Shown here: one piece after another, positions 5,307-5,435 of the stretch
How positions within the stretch are numbered: position 1 is the first letter of the stretch
How the letters are laid out: the number at the start of each line of letters is the position of its first letter
NCBI GenBank assembly: GCA_934408795.1
Contig: CAKRVQ010000089.1
Location: forward strand, 1-5,435
Length of the DNA stretch: 5,435 bases
Reading direction: 5' to 3'
Source: an uncultured Eubacteriales bacterium
GTDB lineage: Bacteria; Bacillota; Clostridia; Oscillospirales; Acutalibacteraceae
Program-made: the position numbers and the translations under genes
The notes under the pieces: model-generated
The model's input: the letters and a program-made list of their open reading frames with translations, nothing else
What the model was told of the DNA's origin: nothing
Databases searched by the model: none

Positions 5307-5435
5307 CTAACCTTGCGGCAGGAGAAATGCCGAAGCAAAAGACCTCAAACGGTACAAAATGATTCCCGATTCGCGTTCCGCCTTGTACGGCGCTCGAACA
5401 TCCACAATATACATACCGTGATAGCGCACAAAATC
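5307..5435 (-). CDS. Possible C-terminal end of a gene entering from the right edge
   Basis: A minus-strand frame is open from the window edge (5435) for 42 codons to TAG at 5309-5307. The visible part begins DFVRYHGMYIVDVR and ends FASAFLLPQG. It has a mixed, protein-like composition in its first half, unlike the Arg/Ala-rich frames nearby. A second minus-strand frame is also open here and runs further left, so the choice of frame is uncertain. I recognise no family. If real, it would converge on the ABC gene, with the hairpins between as a shared terminator region. Confidence 0.2.
   Translation of the reverse strand, partial: DFVRYHGMYIVDVRAPYKAERESGIILYRLRSFASAFLLPQG

Larger units (their letters stand above)
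5085..5374. repeat. Imperfect inverted repeats bracketing the GC-rich block
   Basis: GCGATTCGGAATC (5085-5097), just after the ABC stop, resembles the reverse complement of 5361-5374, GCGAATCGGGAATC, with one substitution and one inserted base. The ends enclose about 290 bases with no credible gene, as a MITE-like element would. No flanking target-site duplication is obvious and the repeats are short, so chance similarity remains possible. Confidence 0.25.
5083..5435. other. GC-rich, hairpin-dense region with no convincing complete gene
   Basis: Composition changes after the ABC stop: about 5150-5310 is much richer in G and C than the genes before it. Compact hairpins occur at 5122-5140 (CTTCGG/CCGAAG), 5167-5183, 5276-5292 and 5316-5332 (CGGCA/TGCCG), plus the branched terminator-like fold at 5154-5226. 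Open frames here on both strands are long only because GC-rich DNA lacks stops; their products are Arg/Ala-rich and low in complexity. The block may be a structured 3' region, a non-coding RNA, or a small mobile or repeated element. Confidence 0.6.

Noticed and set aside
5066..5338. 90-codon minus-strand frame, Arg/Ala-rich
   Set aside because: It overlaps the ABC gene end and GC-rich hairpins; its composition is what stop-poor GC-rich DNA produces by chance.
5147..5362. 71-codon plus-strand frame and its short internal version from ATG 5327
   Set aside because: It runs through the terminator-like fold and T6 tract. The AGGAG before ATG 5327 is only two bases away, too close for normal initiation.
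1..5435. CRISPR array, rRNA, transposase or phage genes
   Set aside because: No regularly spaced repeats, rRNA-like conserved segments or recombinase motifs were seen on either strand.

Overview
The window looks like chromosomal DNA of a Firmicute, most likely an uncultured or gut-type member of the Clostridia. The reasons are the Gram-positive-style Shine-Dalgarno sequences, clean sigma-A-type promoters, a KDPG aldolase carrying an extra C-terminal domain of a kind I associate with Clostridia, and AT-rich intergenic DNA around moderately GC-rich genes. The assignment is inference; no marker gene fixes the genus.

Layout. (1) Positions 1-82 hold a minus-strand tRNA-Ser(GGA), cut at the left edge, with a near-consensus promoter at 131-159. 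(2) Positions 83-458 are a long AT-rich spacer with a divergent plus-strand promoter candidate, a possible 36-codon Phe/Tyr-rich peptide behind a good ribosome binding site, and a TATAAT box followed by two ATACAGAT repeats. (3) Positions 459-2510 encode a KDPG/KHG aldolase with a C-terminal VOC-like domain, then a PfkB-family 2-keto-3-deoxygluconate (KDG) kinase. Together these are the last two steps of hexuronate/pectin breakdown: KDG is phosphorylated to KDPG, which is cleaved to pyruvate and glyceraldehyde-3-phosphate. (4) Positions 2511-2912 are non-coding, with a long hairpin, a terminator-like hairpin with a U-rich tail, an interrupted palindrome, and a strong extended -10 promoter at 2836-2864.

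(5) Positions 2913-5082 look like a second transcription unit: a predicted lipoprotein of unknown family, a single-pass membrane protein of unknown family, a possible 31-codon peptide overlapping alternative RNA hairpins, and a MacB/LolD-type ABC ATPase. The lipoprotein, membrane protein and ATPase suggest an envelope-associated export or extraction complex. No FtsX/MacB-like permease is visible in the window.

(6) Positions 5083-5435 have no convincing complete gene. They hold a branched GC-rich structure ending in six T (a likely terminator), further compact GC hairpins, and imperfect inverted repeats at either side. A short minus-strand reading frame enters from the right edge. This block is either a complex terminator region or a small non-coding, possibly mobile, element.

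The most interesting parts are the unrecognised lipoprotein/membrane-protein/ATPase cassette, the structured block after it, and the fused aldolase. I see no CRISPR array, transposase, phage gene or rRNA.
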